64,000 nucleotides of DNA, from contig CAVWBQ010000026.1 of the NCBI GenBank assembly GCA_963753225.1, forward strand, positions 51,181 to 115,180. Reading direction: 5' to 3'. Each line of letters starts with the position of its first letter. Positions within the stretch are counted from its first letter, which is position 1. The translations under genes were made by a program, and so were the position numbers. Below the pieces are notes generated by a model that was not told the DNA's origin, made no database searches, and saw nothing but the letters and a program-made list of their open reading frames with translations. Shown here piece after piece: positions 55,598 to 63,855 of this stretch. Source of the stretch: Palsa-504 sp963753225 (GTDB lineage: Bacteria; Actinomycetota; Actinomycetes; Streptosporangiales; Streptosporangiaceae).

Positions 55598-55600
55598 GAC

Positions 55601-55804
55601 ATGGCCGCAGGCCTCCAGGACGCGCCCCGGCACGCCGGGCAGGTCGTCCGCCGCGTGCTGCTCCGCCGGAACATCGCCATCGACCCCGAGACCGCGCAGC
55701 TCGTAGTCGCCGCCGTCCAGGCCGCGCTCCAGGCCGATACACCCTCCCGGGCGCCGCGCCGACGCCAACGTGTTTCTCCCGCAGGCTGCGAGCCGCTGTT
55801 CTGA
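55601..55804 (+). CDS. Conserved 67-residue partner of the resolvase, copy 2
   Basis: Same length, start and end (AGCEPLF) as the protein at 37853-38056, with QDAPRHAGQVVRRVLLRRN nearly unchanged. Its frame is intact although the resolvase before it is broken. Substitutions concentrate in the C-terminal third. Function unknown. Confidence 0.6.
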   Translation: MAAGLQDAPRHAGQVVRRVLLRRNIAIDPETAQLVVAAVQAALQADTPSRAPRRRQRVSPAGCEPLF

Positions 55805-55860
55805 CATGGCACCGGCTATGGGCCTCGTTTTAGGCTAGTGACAGCGAGGCCGATCCATCG

Positions 55861-56282
55861 TTACACGACTGCCAGTGCCTCCTCGCTGGTACCGCACACC
55901 AGGTAGACACTTGGGCCGATCTCCTGCGAATGAGTGCGGACTAGGGAAAGCGCGCCGGGCGGCCAGGTCGTCTCGGGTGTCCAGACAACGCCTTCAAGCA
56001 CGCCAGGGTCAGGGAAGTTACCGCAGGACAGATCGGCGTCCGAGGCGTCTATCTCGATCGCGCCAAGCTGCTGAATCAGGGTGAAATCGACGTTGCGGCC
56101 GCTTCCACGAAGGTGGGCGAGCTCGCGGGCTCTTTCAAGATCGTCTATGAGGTCTCGGGCTCTTACGGCGAGGTCGAAGAATCCTGCGGAGACAAGACCG
56201 CGGGCGCGGGCGAAAACACGGTCGAGAGCGCTAACAAGAGCCTGGTCGATGCCTTGGGCCTGGTCGCGGTCGATGTCGAGGC
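55861..56282 (-). pseudogene. C-terminal half of a gene split by IS1380-type insertion
   Basis: Open frame without a start codon, reading LGLDIDRDQAQGIDQALVSA, then ARARDLIDDLERARELAHLR-type helical repeats, then EGVVWTPETTWPPGALSLV and the stop TAA at 55861. Joined across the IS at the CTAG duplication it continues in frame from the half at 58075-58468 (...DRALNRA-LGLDIDRD). The W-T-x-x-T-x-W-P-P-G end occurs at the tail of some actinobacterial repeat and NACHT-associated proteins (from memory). The full product would have 271 residues. Confidence 0.8.
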
Positions 56283-56286
56283 CTAG
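56283..56286 (+). repeat. Left target duplication CTAG
   Basis: CTAG directly precedes the IS end CCCTG. Same four bases at 58075-58078. IS1380-family elements make 4-base duplications. Confidence 0.85.
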
Positions 56287-56337
56287 CCCTGTCTTTTCAT
56301 CGGGATCTGGGCCAGGCGGCGTGCCTTACGTAGAAAA

Positions 56338-56404
56338 GTGCTCCTGAGCTGGGACAGTGAGGGTGTTCGAAGTCCTTGCTGTCCCGAGTTCGAGGAGCAC
56401 TTTC
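56338..56404 (+). promoter_or_regulatory. Hairpin upstream of the IS1380-type transposase
   Basis: GTGCTCCTGAGCTGGGACAG pairs with CTGTCCCGAGTTCGAGGAGC plus AC, around a loop of about 25 bases. Some IS elements use such structures to block translation from transcripts that read in from outside; that is the likely role here. Confidence 0.5.
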
Positions 56405-56407
56405 TGC

Positions 56408-57904
56408 GTGCACACTACCGGGTGGTCCAGGGGCCTGGAGGTATCTGGCGGCGGTCAGGGTGTCGTGTCGCATGCCGGGCTGGTTTTGCTGCGGCACCTG
56501 GCTGATAAGACGGGCCTGACGGGCGGGCTGTCGCGGGCGCTGGCCACGCCGCGGTTCCTGGTCCATGACCGGGGCCGGGTGACCGCGGATCTGGCGTGCG
56601 CGATCGCGGACGGCGCCCGGGTGATCTCCGATTTCCGGGTGATGGGCGATCAGCGGGAGCTGTTCGGGCTGGTGGCGTCGGTGCCGACGGCGTGGCGGAC
56701 GCTGAAGGAGATCGCGCGCGGCGGGGCCTGCGCGGACCGGCGGATCACGCAGGCGGTGAATACGGCCCGACGGCACGCGTGGGCGCAGGTCACAGCCCGG
56801 CACGGGGGGCTGCCGGGGGTGCGGCTGGCGGACAGGACCCTCGATGGTGTCACCTGCATCCGGCTCGATGCCACCGTCACGCCGGCGCACTCGGACAAGC
56901 AGCTCGCGGAAGCGAACTTCAAAGGTTATGGCCATCACCCCTTGATCGGGGTGTGCGATAACACCGGCGGGGAGCCGCTGGCCTGGATGCTGCGCCGCGG
57001 CTCGGCGGGCAGCAATACGACCGCGGATCACCTGCAGCTGCTGGACGCGGCGATCGCCGCGGTCCCGCCGGGCTTGCGGCGCAAGCTGATGGTCACCTGC
57101 GACGGCGCCGGGGCCAGCCACGGCCTGATCGCCCGCCTGGATAAGCTGGCCGCCCGCCGCGGCTATGAGCTGACCTACTCGGTCGGCTGGGCGCTGGGCG
57201 AGCGGGAGAAGGCGGCGCTGCGGCTGGTCCCGGAGCACGCCTGGCAGGCCGCGATCGATGGCCGCGGCGAGGTCCGCGAGCGCCGCGCCGATGACGCCTG
57301 CGCGAACCCGTCCTGCGCGCACCGGGCGTGCTGGATCGAGGAAGCGCACGTCACCGAGCTGACCGGGCTGCTGCGCTGCGGCCCTGGCGGGGACCAGCTG
57401 CATGCCTGGCCCGCGGCGATGCGCGTCTTCGCGCGCCGCGAGCGGCCCCATCCGGGCGCCCAGCTGACCCTGTTCGAGGCCGGGGACGGCTGGCGGTACA
57501 GCCTGTGGGCCACGAACCGGCCCGCCAGCACCAAAGGCTGGCTCGGTCAGAACGCTTATATCGACGCCGCCCACCGGGTCCACGCCCGGGTCGAGGACGC
57601 GATCCGGACCGGGAAAGACTGCGGAATCGGCCATTTCCCGTCCTTTGACTTCGGGATCAACGCCGCGTGGCTGACCGCCTCGATGACCGGGCAGATCCTG
57701 CTCGCCTGGCTGAAACTGCTGGCTCTCGACGGCGACCTGGCCAGAGCCGAGCCGAAGACGCTGCGGTACCGGGTGCTGCACGCCGCGGCCCGCCTGGTCC
57801 GCGGCAGCCGGCGGCGCCGCCTGAAAATCCAGGCCTCCTGGCCATGGGCCGACGCGATTACGGCCGCGTGGCAGCGCATCGACGCGCTCCCGCAAGCCCC
57901 CTGA
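56408..57904 (+). CDS. IS1380-family transposase
   Basis: A 498-residue DDE transposase. Start placed at GTG 56408 (VHTTGWSRGLEV) because the family begins in this way and GGAG lies upstream; a frame from 56357 would run through the hairpin. Family blocks: GVVSHAGLVLLRHLADKTGL, DLACAIADGARVISDFRV, the catalytic Asp in CIRLDATVTPAHSDK, a second Asp in LMVTCDGAGASHGL, then WATNRPASTKGWLGQN. The product moves the element. Confidence 0.93.
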   Translation: MHTTGWSRGLEVSGGGQGVVSHAGLVLLRHLADKTGLTGGLSRALATPRFLVHDRGRVTADLACAIADGARVISDFRVMGDQRELFGLVASVPTAWRTLKEIARGGACADRRITQAVNTARRHAWAQVTARHGGLPGVRLADRTLDGVTCIRLDATVTPAHSDKQLAEANFKGYGHHPLIGVCDNTGGEPLAWMLRRGSAGSNTTADHLQLLDAAIAAVPPGLRRKLMVTCDGAGASHGLIARLDKLAARRGYELTYSVGWALGEREKAALRLVPEHAWQAAIDGRGEVRERRADDACANPSCAHRACWIEEAHVTELTGLLRCGPGGDQLHAWPAAMRVFARRERPHPGAQLTLFEAGDGWRYSLWATNRPASTKGWLGQNAYIDAAHRVHARVEDAIRTGKDCGIGHFPSFDFGINAAWLTASMTGQILLAWLKLLALDGDLARAEPKTLRYRVLHAAARLVRGSRRRRLKIQASWPWADAITAAWQRIDALPQAP

Positions 57905-58074
57905 CCAGCCCAAAGCCGTCCCTGCAACCCAGGAAGGACAAACCCCGGGGCCCGTGGAACCCCCAGTACCGGCCCGCCAGCCGGGCAACCGTCATACCCT
58001 CACGCTAAAATCGCGGCCACAACGGGGCTAGCCAGCGCTCAGCGCCAGCCATCAACCCCGATGAAAGATCAGGG

Positions 58075-58468
58075 CTAGCGCCCTGTTGAGGGCTCGGTCG
58101 AGAGCGAAGACGTTGGCGGAAACACGGCCAAGGACAATGTCGGGGTCGTGGGTACGGGCGGCGGCGAAGGCGACGTCGAGGTCCCTGGCAAGGACGCGGG
58201 CGAGCGTCCGCACTTCGATGAGGGCGATTACGCGGTTGCCATGGGGCGAGGTCGGCAGCACAGAGAAAGGTGATGGATCTGCCATATGGACGGAGGCCGC
58301 ATGGCTGTTGCTGACCGCCATGATTGTCAACAGCATCACCTCTGGATGTGCGGCAGCACGCACGTGGTCCAGTAGTTCGGCGTCTGCGGCAAAAACCAGG
58401 GCGTCAAGTTCTGCGTCGCTCAGTTTCCCGCGTTGGCGATCGTCATGGTTTTCGGTCACTGGATCCAC
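58075..58468 (-). pseudogene. N-terminal half of a gene split by IS1380-type insertion
   Basis: ATG or GTG start near 58468, reading MDPVTENHDDRQRGKLSDAE, LLDHVRAAAHPEVMLLTIMA and RVLARDLDVAFAAARTHDPD up to NRAL at the target site; in the IS the frame stops after ten more codons (58052). Joined to 55861-56282 it gives a 271-residue helical protein with an acidic N-terminus. It is the fourth gene of an operon with a small protein and two sigma factors. No enzyme motif is seen. Confidence 0.82.
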
Positions 58469-58478
58469 CCCCCGTTCC

Positions 58479-59168
58479 TTATCTCTGATCCCCGGAAAAC
58501 ATCACGGCCAGGCTCTCGCGGGCCTTCTTGAGCGCAAGGCGCACCTGCGGTTCAGTCATCTCCAGCTCGCGGCCAATCTCTGGCACGGAGAATCCGTCGA
58601 GGTGGAATGCCATGATGGCGCGCTGCCCGAACTCAAGAGCACGCAGCGCGTCATAGACAAGCAGCGTTTCCTGGGTTAGGTCAGCGTGGCCGGAGCCGGG
58701 TTGCGGCATCTGAGGTACTGCGGTGGCTGTCAGCATTCCCGGCTGCCGACGCGGGCCGGACAGACGCCGGTACTTCCGGAGCGCTGATGTCCGGATCCAC
58801 CCCTGCGGGTTGTGGATGCCATCCCATGCGCTCGGGTTCTGGGCGAGCTTCCACGCTTCAAGGAACGCGTCCTGTGTCGCATCCTCCGCCTGCTGCAGAC
58901 TCGCGCCACAGCGCATGACGAACCGCACAACATGGAGGTACTCGCGGTCGTAGAACTCCATGAAACCGGCGTGCATCTGGCCGGTATCGCTTCGGTCAGC
59001 GCCCATTGCTATTGCATCGACCCGGGCCGCTTCGTCACGATCTTCGCGCAGCCGATGGAGGGCACCCTGGAACCTGGTAACACGCTGCTCCAGTCCAGCA
59101 TCATCGAGTCCGCCGCCACTCAGAATCGCCAAGCTGCTGTCTAGCAACTCCTGCTCGTTCGCGATCAT
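58479..59168 (-). CDS. Sigma-70 family factor (second of a tandem pair)
   Basis: A 229-residue ECF-like sigma factor. Region 2 is visible in YLHVVRFVMRCGASLQQAED and FLEAWKLAQNPSAWDGIHNP, region 4 in ALEFGQRAIMAFHLDGFSVP and EIGRELEMTEPQVRLALKKA. An extra N-terminal segment of about 65 residues precedes region 2. Its ATG overlaps the upstream sigma stop by one base (TGATG) with GAGGAGGGG before it. The split helical gene follows after 10 bases. Confidence 0.87.
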   Translation of the reverse strand: MIANEQELLDSSLAILSGGGLDDAGLEQRVTRFQGALHRLREDRDEAARVDAIAMGADRSDTGQMHAGFMEFYDREYLHVVRFVMRCGASLQQAEDATQDAFLEAWKLAQNPSAWDGIHNPQGWIRTSALRKYRRLSGPRRQPGMLTATAVPQMPQPGSGHADLTQETLLVYDALRALEFGQRAIMAFHLDGFSVPEIGRELEMTEPQVRLALKKARESLAVMFSGDQR

Positions 59169-59701
59169 CAGTTAATCCCCTCCTCGCCGGTGTCGTAGAA
59201 GTCCGTGAGCAGGCACCGGAGCCTTCGTCGCCCTTCGAACATGTAACGCTTCACTGTGCCTGCGCTGATGCCCATGATGTCGGCAGTGGTGTCCATAGTC
59301 AGGTCCTCGACGACGTGCAGGGTGATTACTTCCCGCAAACTAGGCGGCAGCTGTTGAATAGCCCTCTGCAGGAGGAGACGATCAACTACGCCCTGGATCG
59401 AGTCCTCAGCATCACGCCGCATCGGTTCAGGTGGATCCGGATGTAGATCCCTGGCTCTGGTGTCATGGTCCTTTTGCCGTCTGCTGCGCTCGTTCCTCGC
59501 GATCTTGAAAACGTACGCTTCCGGCCGGTCGAGGGACTGGACACGCGGCCAGTAGCAGCGTGCGGCCAAGAATGCGTCATCAGCAATCTCTTCAGCCAGA
59601 CCCCGGTCAGTGCCCATGTTGACCAGATAGCCATGCACTTTCCCGAGGTACTTGCGATAGAAGGCTGTGACTTCGTCGTCGAAGTCGTCGTCTAGGCTCA
59701 T
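59168..59701 (-). CDS. Sigma-70 family factor (first of a tandem pair)
   Basis: A 177-residue ECF sigma factor of normal size. Region 2: FYRKYLGKVHGYLVNMGTDR, AEEIADDAFLAARCYWPRVQ and PEAYVFKIARNERSRRQKD. Region 4: QQLPPSLREVITLHVVEDLT and MGISAGTVKRYMFEGRRRL. The start overlaps the small protein upstream by 4 bases, the stop overlaps the next sigma gene by one, so translation is coupled through all three. Confidence 0.9.
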   Translation of the reverse strand: MSLDDDFDDEVTAFYRKYLGKVHGYLVNMGTDRGLAEEIADDAFLAARCYWPRVQSLDRPEAYVFKIARNERSRRQKDHDTRARDLHPDPPEPMRRDAEDSIQGVVDRLLLQRAIQQLPPSLREVITLHVVEDLTMDTTADIMGISAGTVKRYMFEGRRRLRCLLTDFYDTGEEGIN

Positions 59702-59976
59702 CGATCGAGCTCACCGCCCGGCCTAGACGGCGTGTCGTGGATCACGATGAGCGGCACAGGTGCCGGCTCAGGCATCCGGATCACCCGCAGCCGCCCGCCA
59801 GGCTCGGACTCCAGCAACTCGGCGCCAGGAGGCAGCAGGCTGATCGCCGCCGCAGTCGCACGATTCCGCTCGTGTTCTAGTTCGATCGCCGTTCGCCCCT
59901 TGGCCCGCACGATCAAGTATCGCCATAGGCCACCGCAGCACCGGCTGACGCCGGCAATGCCGAGCCAGGAAGCCAT
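59698..59976 (-). CDS. Small protein upstream of tandem sigma factors
   Basis: A 92-residue protein starting at ATG 59976 (AGGGG about 9 bases upstream; the frame is open to 60117). A weakly hydrophobic N-terminus (ASWLGIAGVSRCCGGLWRYL) precedes a soluble part (AISLLPPGAELLESEPGGRL). The latter recalls the soluble part of the small membrane protein at 38687-38971. Both are coupled to an ECF sigma gene, which suggests a shared regulatory role. No known family named. Confidence 0.65.
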   Translation of the reverse strand: MASWLGIAGVSRCCGGLWRYLIVRAKGRTAIELEHERNRATAAAISLLPPGAELLESEPGGRLRVIRMPEPAPVPLIVIHDTPSRPGGELDR

Positions 59977-60132
59977 CACATCGCCCCTGTTCTGCCAGTC
60001 TCTTGTCGGGAGCCCCCGGAATCGGGTGGCCATGCCGACTACAGGGGAATGCATCACCAGAAGGTTGTGTGGCCAGCCGGAATATCTCGAAAGAGATGTC
60101 AGGAATCTGAGAGCCATCCGCAGGCAGGCAGC

Positions 60133-60490
60133 TCACCCCGTCCCGGTATACCAGTCAAGGGTGCGAACTGGCACCCGAAGCGCCTTGCAGGCTGGCGGGC
60201 GACGGCGGCCTGCGGGTCCGTGGCGGGCGGCGGCTTCGGGACCGGGCCGGGTGTAGCGCTCGAGGGGAGCGGATGGAGGCATACCGGGAGCGGGCGAGCA
60301 GGGTCGGGGTGTTAGTACCGTCATCGGAACTGGGTGAGCATCGAGTGGCGGAGCTGATGCAGGGTCCAGCCATGCAGGTCCTCGATCTCGGCGGGGATGG
60401 CGCCGGGATGGGCCAGGGGTCGGGTGGGACTTCTCGAATAGTTCGGCGGCGCTGCGGTACACCTTCACGTACCGGATGACGTGCCGCGCG
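60133..60490 (-). pseudogene. Decayed tyrosine recombinase
   Basis: Recombinase pieces appear in the right order but in different frames: RHVIRYVKVYRSAAELFEKS, then LHGWTLHQLRHSMLTQFR (the His-x-x-Arg box), then DDGTNTPTLLARSRYASIRS, then LERYTRPGPEAAARH with the Tyr. At least two frameshifts and a stop separate them. A relative of the intact integrase at 41994. Confidence 0.78.
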
Positions 60491-60698
60491 TCAGGGTGCC
60501 CGCCTGTAGGGGTAATGGTCGTTTCCCCTACACCGGACGACCCGGCAGCCCGACCAAGATCATCGCTGACGCCAGCGGTTTGCACGGATCTACCGGGTCC
60601 CCGGACGTCGGCGGTGACAGGCAGGCCACTGCGGTTAACGGCGGCGGGTTTTTCCTGCTCTGTAGTAGCGAGGACGACGAGCTACGTGGAGGTGACAG
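60491..60698. other. Short intergenic stretch with an inverted repeat
   Basis: TGTAGGGG and CCCCTACA (60507-60534 region) form an inverted pair with a 12-13 base loop. The rest shows no gene. It lies between the decayed recombinase and the small peptide gene and may include the promoter of the sigma operon at 60699-62487. Confidence 0.4.
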
Positions 60699-60821
60699 AT
60701 GTGGGATGTGATGGGAGAGCTGGGCCGGACGGTCCGGGAGGCACTGCGGGACTGGCAGGGGACCCTCCGCCTGCTGTGCGTGCTGGCCGCCGTCACCATG
60801 GCGGTGATGATCCTGCGATGA
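60699..60821 (+). CDS. 40-residue single-pass membrane peptide upstream of sigma genes
   Basis: ATG at 60699 with GGAGG six bases upstream. The peptide MWDVMGELGRTVREALRD continues into one hydrophobic helix (LRLLCVLAAVTMAVMIL) and stops. The good site and helix suggest a real gene. An 18-codon frame overlaps its stop (ATGA at 60818) but looks random. It precedes a sigma gene, like the other small proteins at 38687 and 59698, but shows no clear sequence likeness to them. Confidence 0.6.
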   Translation: MWDVMGELGRTVREALRDWQGTLRLLCVLAAVTMAVMILR

Positions 60822-61018
60822 CGGGGCTCCGGCTCAGGCAACGGGCTAGCCACCATGGCGCGGGACACGGTTAAAACCGAGACTGACTGGTGATCCTGGC
60901 GATGAAGGTCCATGCAGGTGCGAACAGAGTACGGCAGGGCAGGCATGACTGACTGGCAGACGCGCAAGCGTACAGGGAAACTGGCCGGTCAGGTGATACC
61001 TGAGCCGGAAGGCACCTA

Positions 61019-61597
61019 GTGGACGCCGGATCGCCCCTGCCAGGAACAGCCCCCGCGGAAAGCGCGGCAGAGCTGCAACGCACTCCCGAGCCTGCGGCGG
61101 CGGAGCCGGATCTGCCGTTTCCCGAGTTCTACCGGGCTCACGCGCCAAGCCTGGTCGTCTTCGTGATGTGGCTAGGCGCCCGCGCCGAAGAGGCCGCCGA
61201 CGTCGCACAGGAGACGATGACCAAGGCGTGGCAGAACTGGGAAAAGATCAGGTATCCCCGGGCGTGGGTGCGAACTGTCGCCTCCCGCGAGTACTGCCGT
61301 CGCGTCACGACCTGCCACGAGGAGCTGGCCGACGAAATCCCCGGTCTCCTCCTAGACATGGGCATGGCTGCCGACGAGGCTGCGATGCTCGGCCCTGGAC
61401 ACGCCCGCGTCCTGGAGTTGCTGCGGCTCCTGCCACCGCGGCAGCGGCAGGTGATGGCATGGGTTTACGACGGCTACACCCCGACCGAGATCGCCACGTT
61501 CCTCGGCCTCGACCCCGGCACGGTCCGGGCTAGCTTGCATAAGGCTCGCGAAACGCTCAAATACCACCTGACAGGGGAAGGAGACTGGTCTCAGTGA
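61019..61597 (+). CDS. ECF-type sigma-70 family factor
   Basis: A 192-residue sigma factor. Region 2: FYRAHAPSLVVFVMWLGARA, EEAADVAQETMTKAWQNWEK and YPRAWVRTVASREYCRR. Region 4: LLRLLPPRQRQVMAWVYDGY, TPTEIATFLGLDPGTVRASL. GTG start with GGAAGG about 9 bases upstream. It overlaps the following sigma-like gene as GTGA, so the two are coupled, as in the tandem pair on the other strand at 58479-59701. Confidence 0.9.
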   Translation: MDAGSPLPGTAPAESAAELQRTPEPAAAEPDLPFPEFYRAHAPSLVVFVMWLGARAEEAADVAQETMTKAWQNWEKIRYPRAWVRTVASREYCRRVTTCHEELADEIPGLLLDMGMAADEAAMLGPGHARVLELLRLLPPRQRQVMAWVYDGYTPTEIATFLGLDPGTVRASLHKARETLKYHLTGEGDWSQ

Positions 61598-62487
61598 ATG
61601 ACGACCTGCTTCCCGAGCACGAAGGCATCGACGCCGCGCTGGCATCTGCCCGCCAGGAGCACGTCCAGCGGCTGGCCGCGGTGCTGGATCTGGACAGCGG
61701 GCTTGCCGCCATTCTCACCCCCGATAGGGATGCCGACCGCGACGAACTAGCTGCTGCTAATAGGCCCGGGACCTCGGCTGCTACCCGTCCCGGACCGCCT
61801 CTACTAAGCGGGCGAGCAGCCGCCAGCACTGCGGTAGATGCCCCCGGCGGACCGCCGGGTTTCCAGCACAAGCTGCTGGCGATCCGGCAAGATCCTCGGA
61901 TCGAAGCCCTCGCTCTGCGGCGTGCGGGGGATCCTGAGCTCGCCAAGGACGCCCTCCAAAGCGCCTACTGGTCCGCCGCCCGCGTAGACCATCCCGAGAG
62001 CATCAAGGATCTGCGCGCCTACTTCGTCCGTGTGTTGGTGCGCGAGGTATACCGCCTGCGCGCTCAGCTCGAGCTCGAGACCCTGGATAGTCCCGCAGAA
62101 CCGTGCCAGCACGGCGCTGCAGCGGGTTCCCAGTCGTCGCCGCAACCGGTCGCCGAGACGGTCGCCGCCGCGCTGCTGGCCCGTACATGGCTCGAGCGCT
62201 TCGCCGCACAGCGCGACCGCCTTAGCGCAGCGGTACCGTCGCGCTCCGGTGACCCAGACCGCTACCGCAACGTGATCGTCACCGTCGCCGAGCAGGTCCT
62301 ATGCGACCTGATCCAGGGGGAACCCAGCGAGGCTGACTCCAAAGATGCCTTCCGGACTGCCTACCCGGAGTGGTTCGGCGAGCCCGGGTGCGCCGAGAAC
62401 ACATGCCGCCAGCGTTTCCACCGGGCCCGCGCAGATGTGAGGGCGCTACTACAGGCCGTCGTCCGCCGAGACGAACTGCAGCTCTGA
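61594..62487 (+). CDS. Sigma-70-like protein (second of a tandem pair)
   Basis: A 297-residue protein. The first 95 residues are polar with a helical start (IDAALASARQEHVQRLAAVL). A region-2-like part follows: ALALRRAGDPELAKDALQSA, YWSAARVDHPESIKDLRAYF. A region-4-like end has CAENTCRQRFHRARADVRAL. The sigma regions are diverged, so it may bind polymerase weakly or act as a co-regulator. Coupled to the ECF sigma gene upstream by a 4-base overlap. Confidence 0.72.
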   Translation: MNDDLLPEHEGIDAALASARQEHVQRLAAVLDLDSGLAAILTPDRDADRDELAAANRPGTSAATRPGPPLLSGRAAASTAVDAPGGPPGFQHKLLAIRQDPRIEALALRRAGDPELAKDALQSAYWSAARVDHPESIKDLRAYFVRVLVREVYRLRAQLELETLDSPAEPCQHGAAAGSQSSPQPVAETVAAALLARTWLERFAAQRDRLSAAVPSRSGDPDRYRNVIVTVAEQVLCDLIQGEPSEADSKDAFRTAYPEWFGEPGCAENTCRQRFHRARADVRALLQAVVRRDELQL

Positions 62488-62589
62488 ACCGGTGGCAGGC
62501 GCGGCGCCGGCCTGGCTCGTTTCTGCCAGGCAACACCGGGCCCTGCAGGGCCGCGCTTACCCGCCGCGGCGCAACGATAGCAGTCATTA

Positions 62590-62913
62590 TCATTCCGTCT
62601 CGACGCCCACTGTCGGCGGCAGCGCGACGATGTCGCTGGCGCTCGAGGGGGCAGAGCATAAGCTAACCCCGGTACCTCGGATCCCCGAGCCTGGACACTC
62701 AGGCCCAGTTAGCGTGGCCGGCCGTGCTGTCTCAGAAAGGCGGGCCAGTCGACGGGACCTCCGTGCCGCCAGGCCGGGCACCGCGCCGGACAGGGAGAAC
62801 TGCCGATCCTCCTTCCGCACGGCTACCGCCACCATCGCGACCACCCCGACCGCGAGCCCGCCGAGAAAGACCGCCATTATCAAGTACGCTACCGATGCTG
62901 CGCTGCCGCTCAT
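62590..62913 (-). CDS. Small membrane protein of unknown function
   Basis: A 107-residue protein. One hydrophobic helix (SVAYLIMAVFLGGLAVGVVA, residues about 7-30) is followed by VRKEDRQFSLSGAVPGLAAR and a basic stretch, a pattern I recall from small actinobacterial membrane proteins. The C-terminal 40 residues look less constrained. No strong ribosome site is visible; the ATG inside LIMAVF is an alternative. Convergent with the sigma-like gene. Confidence 0.6.
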   Translation of the reverse strand: MSGSAASVAYLIMAVFLGGLAVGVVAMVAVAVRKEDRQFSLSGAVPGLAARRSRRLARLSETARPATLTGPECPGSGIRGTGVSLCSAPSSASDIVALPPTVGVETE

Positions 62914-62986
62914 ACCGGCCGAAGCGGCTGAGCCGACCGAGGGGGCCGGGCCGTGATGGAGATCTGGCGAGCCGACCGAGTGAGAC

Positions 62987-63042
62987 GGGGTGCCGGTAAC
63001 AATCGAGCCGTGAGCACCGCTACGGCGTCCAGTTTCCTGAAC
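62987..63042 (+). repeat. Left 56-bp inverted repeat
   Basis: Begins GGGGTGCCGGTAACAATCGA and ends GTCCAGTTTCCTGAAC. Four mismatches to the right copy. Confidence 0.92.
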
Positions 63043-63075
63043 TGCCCTGGTGTGCGCTGTGGCACGGGATGGTCG

Positions 63076-63834
63076 TTAGCGTGGCCGGAACGGGTTGTCG
63101 GTGTAGCCGGGCCGCTGGTCAATTTCGCCGCGCTGGTATCGCTCGGCCTGCCAGGCGTCCCAGGCCCGCTCCAGTTGCGGGGTCGAGGAAGCAGGCAATC
63201 CCTTGCGGGTGCAGAAGGCCCGGAGCTCCAGGTCCGGCTCGGCCAGCCGCCGGCGGCGTTCGGCCCGCGGGTCGGGCAGCACCGCAGCGGTCGTCAGGTC
63301 CTGGGCCCGCCGGGCCCGGGCGAGTTCGTCCACGTCGGCGGCGATGCGGTCGATGACCGCGGCCACCCGTGCGAGGTCGACGGCCACGACGGCCCGGTCC
63401 GGCCAGTCGGCGGACGGGCGCAGGTTAACCGCTGGCGGGTAGCTATCAGCGTCCAGGTGCGCGAGCCAGTCCGCGCACTGCCGCAGCCAGCTCACCTCAT
63501 CGGATAGCCGGTCGGCGATATTGTCCCGGCCGCCGAGTTCGGTGTCCTCCCCGGAGTCCGGATCTTCCGGGGCTGGCCAGCCCGCTGCCCGCAGCTCGCC
63601 CAGCGTCGCGTCCAACGCATCCAGGTCGGCATCGGCCACGATCTGGTGCACCCGCGACGGCGACAGCCCGATCGCCGTGGCCAGCTTGCGAATCGAGATC
63701 CCCGCGGCGCGGGCCGAGACCAGCGCCCACACCCGTTCCCGTTCGGCCTGCTCCAGCCGCCACGCGGCCCGGGAGACCCGCGTCAGGACTCGCCGCTCCC
63801 GCCGGCCCGCCTCGATCCGCTCGCTGATCGTCAC
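63076..63834 (-). CDS. HTH-containing protein in an inverted-repeat unit
   Basis: A 252-residue protein with GTG start at 63834. Residues about 30-70 contain a helix-turn-helix (AGISIRKLATAIGLSPSRVH, then QIVADADLDAL) of the kind in sigma-like and resolvase C-terminal domains. The middle is helical and acidic (DNIADRLSDEVSWLRQCADW), the end basic (RAERRRRLAEPDLELRAFC). No recombinase or nuclease catalytic motif is visible. It may bind the flanking repeats. Function unknown. Confidence 0.75.
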   Translation of the reverse strand: MTISERIEAGRRERRVLTRVSRAAWRLEQAERERVWALVSARAAGISIRKLATAIGLSPSRVHQIVADADLDALDATLGELRAAGWPAPEDPDSGEDTELGGRDNIADRLSDEVSWLRQCADWLAHLDADSYPPAVNLRPSADWPDRAVVAVDLARVAAVIDRIAADVDELARARRAQDLTTAAVLPDPRAERRRRLAEPDLELRAFCTRKGLPASSTPQLERAWDAWQAERYQRGEIDQRPGYTDNPFRPR

Positions 63835-63855
63835 CCGCCCAACCTTGCCAGCAGT

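Larger units (their letters stand above)
56287..58074 (+). mobile_element. IS1380-family insertion sequence
   Basis: A 1788-base element with terminal inverted repeats (left CCCTGTCTTTTCATCGGGAT, right inverted CCCTGATCTTTCATCGGGGT, 16 of 20 alike), one transposase gene and a CTAG target duplication. It sits inside the last gene of a four-gene minus-strand operon. A strong imperfect hairpin (56338-56404) lies between the left end and the transposase start. Confidence 0.9.

Noticed and set aside
60818..60874. 18-codon frame overlapping the 40-residue peptide stop as ATGA
   Set aside because: Too short and basic/His-rich without any feature; the overlap alone is weak evidence.
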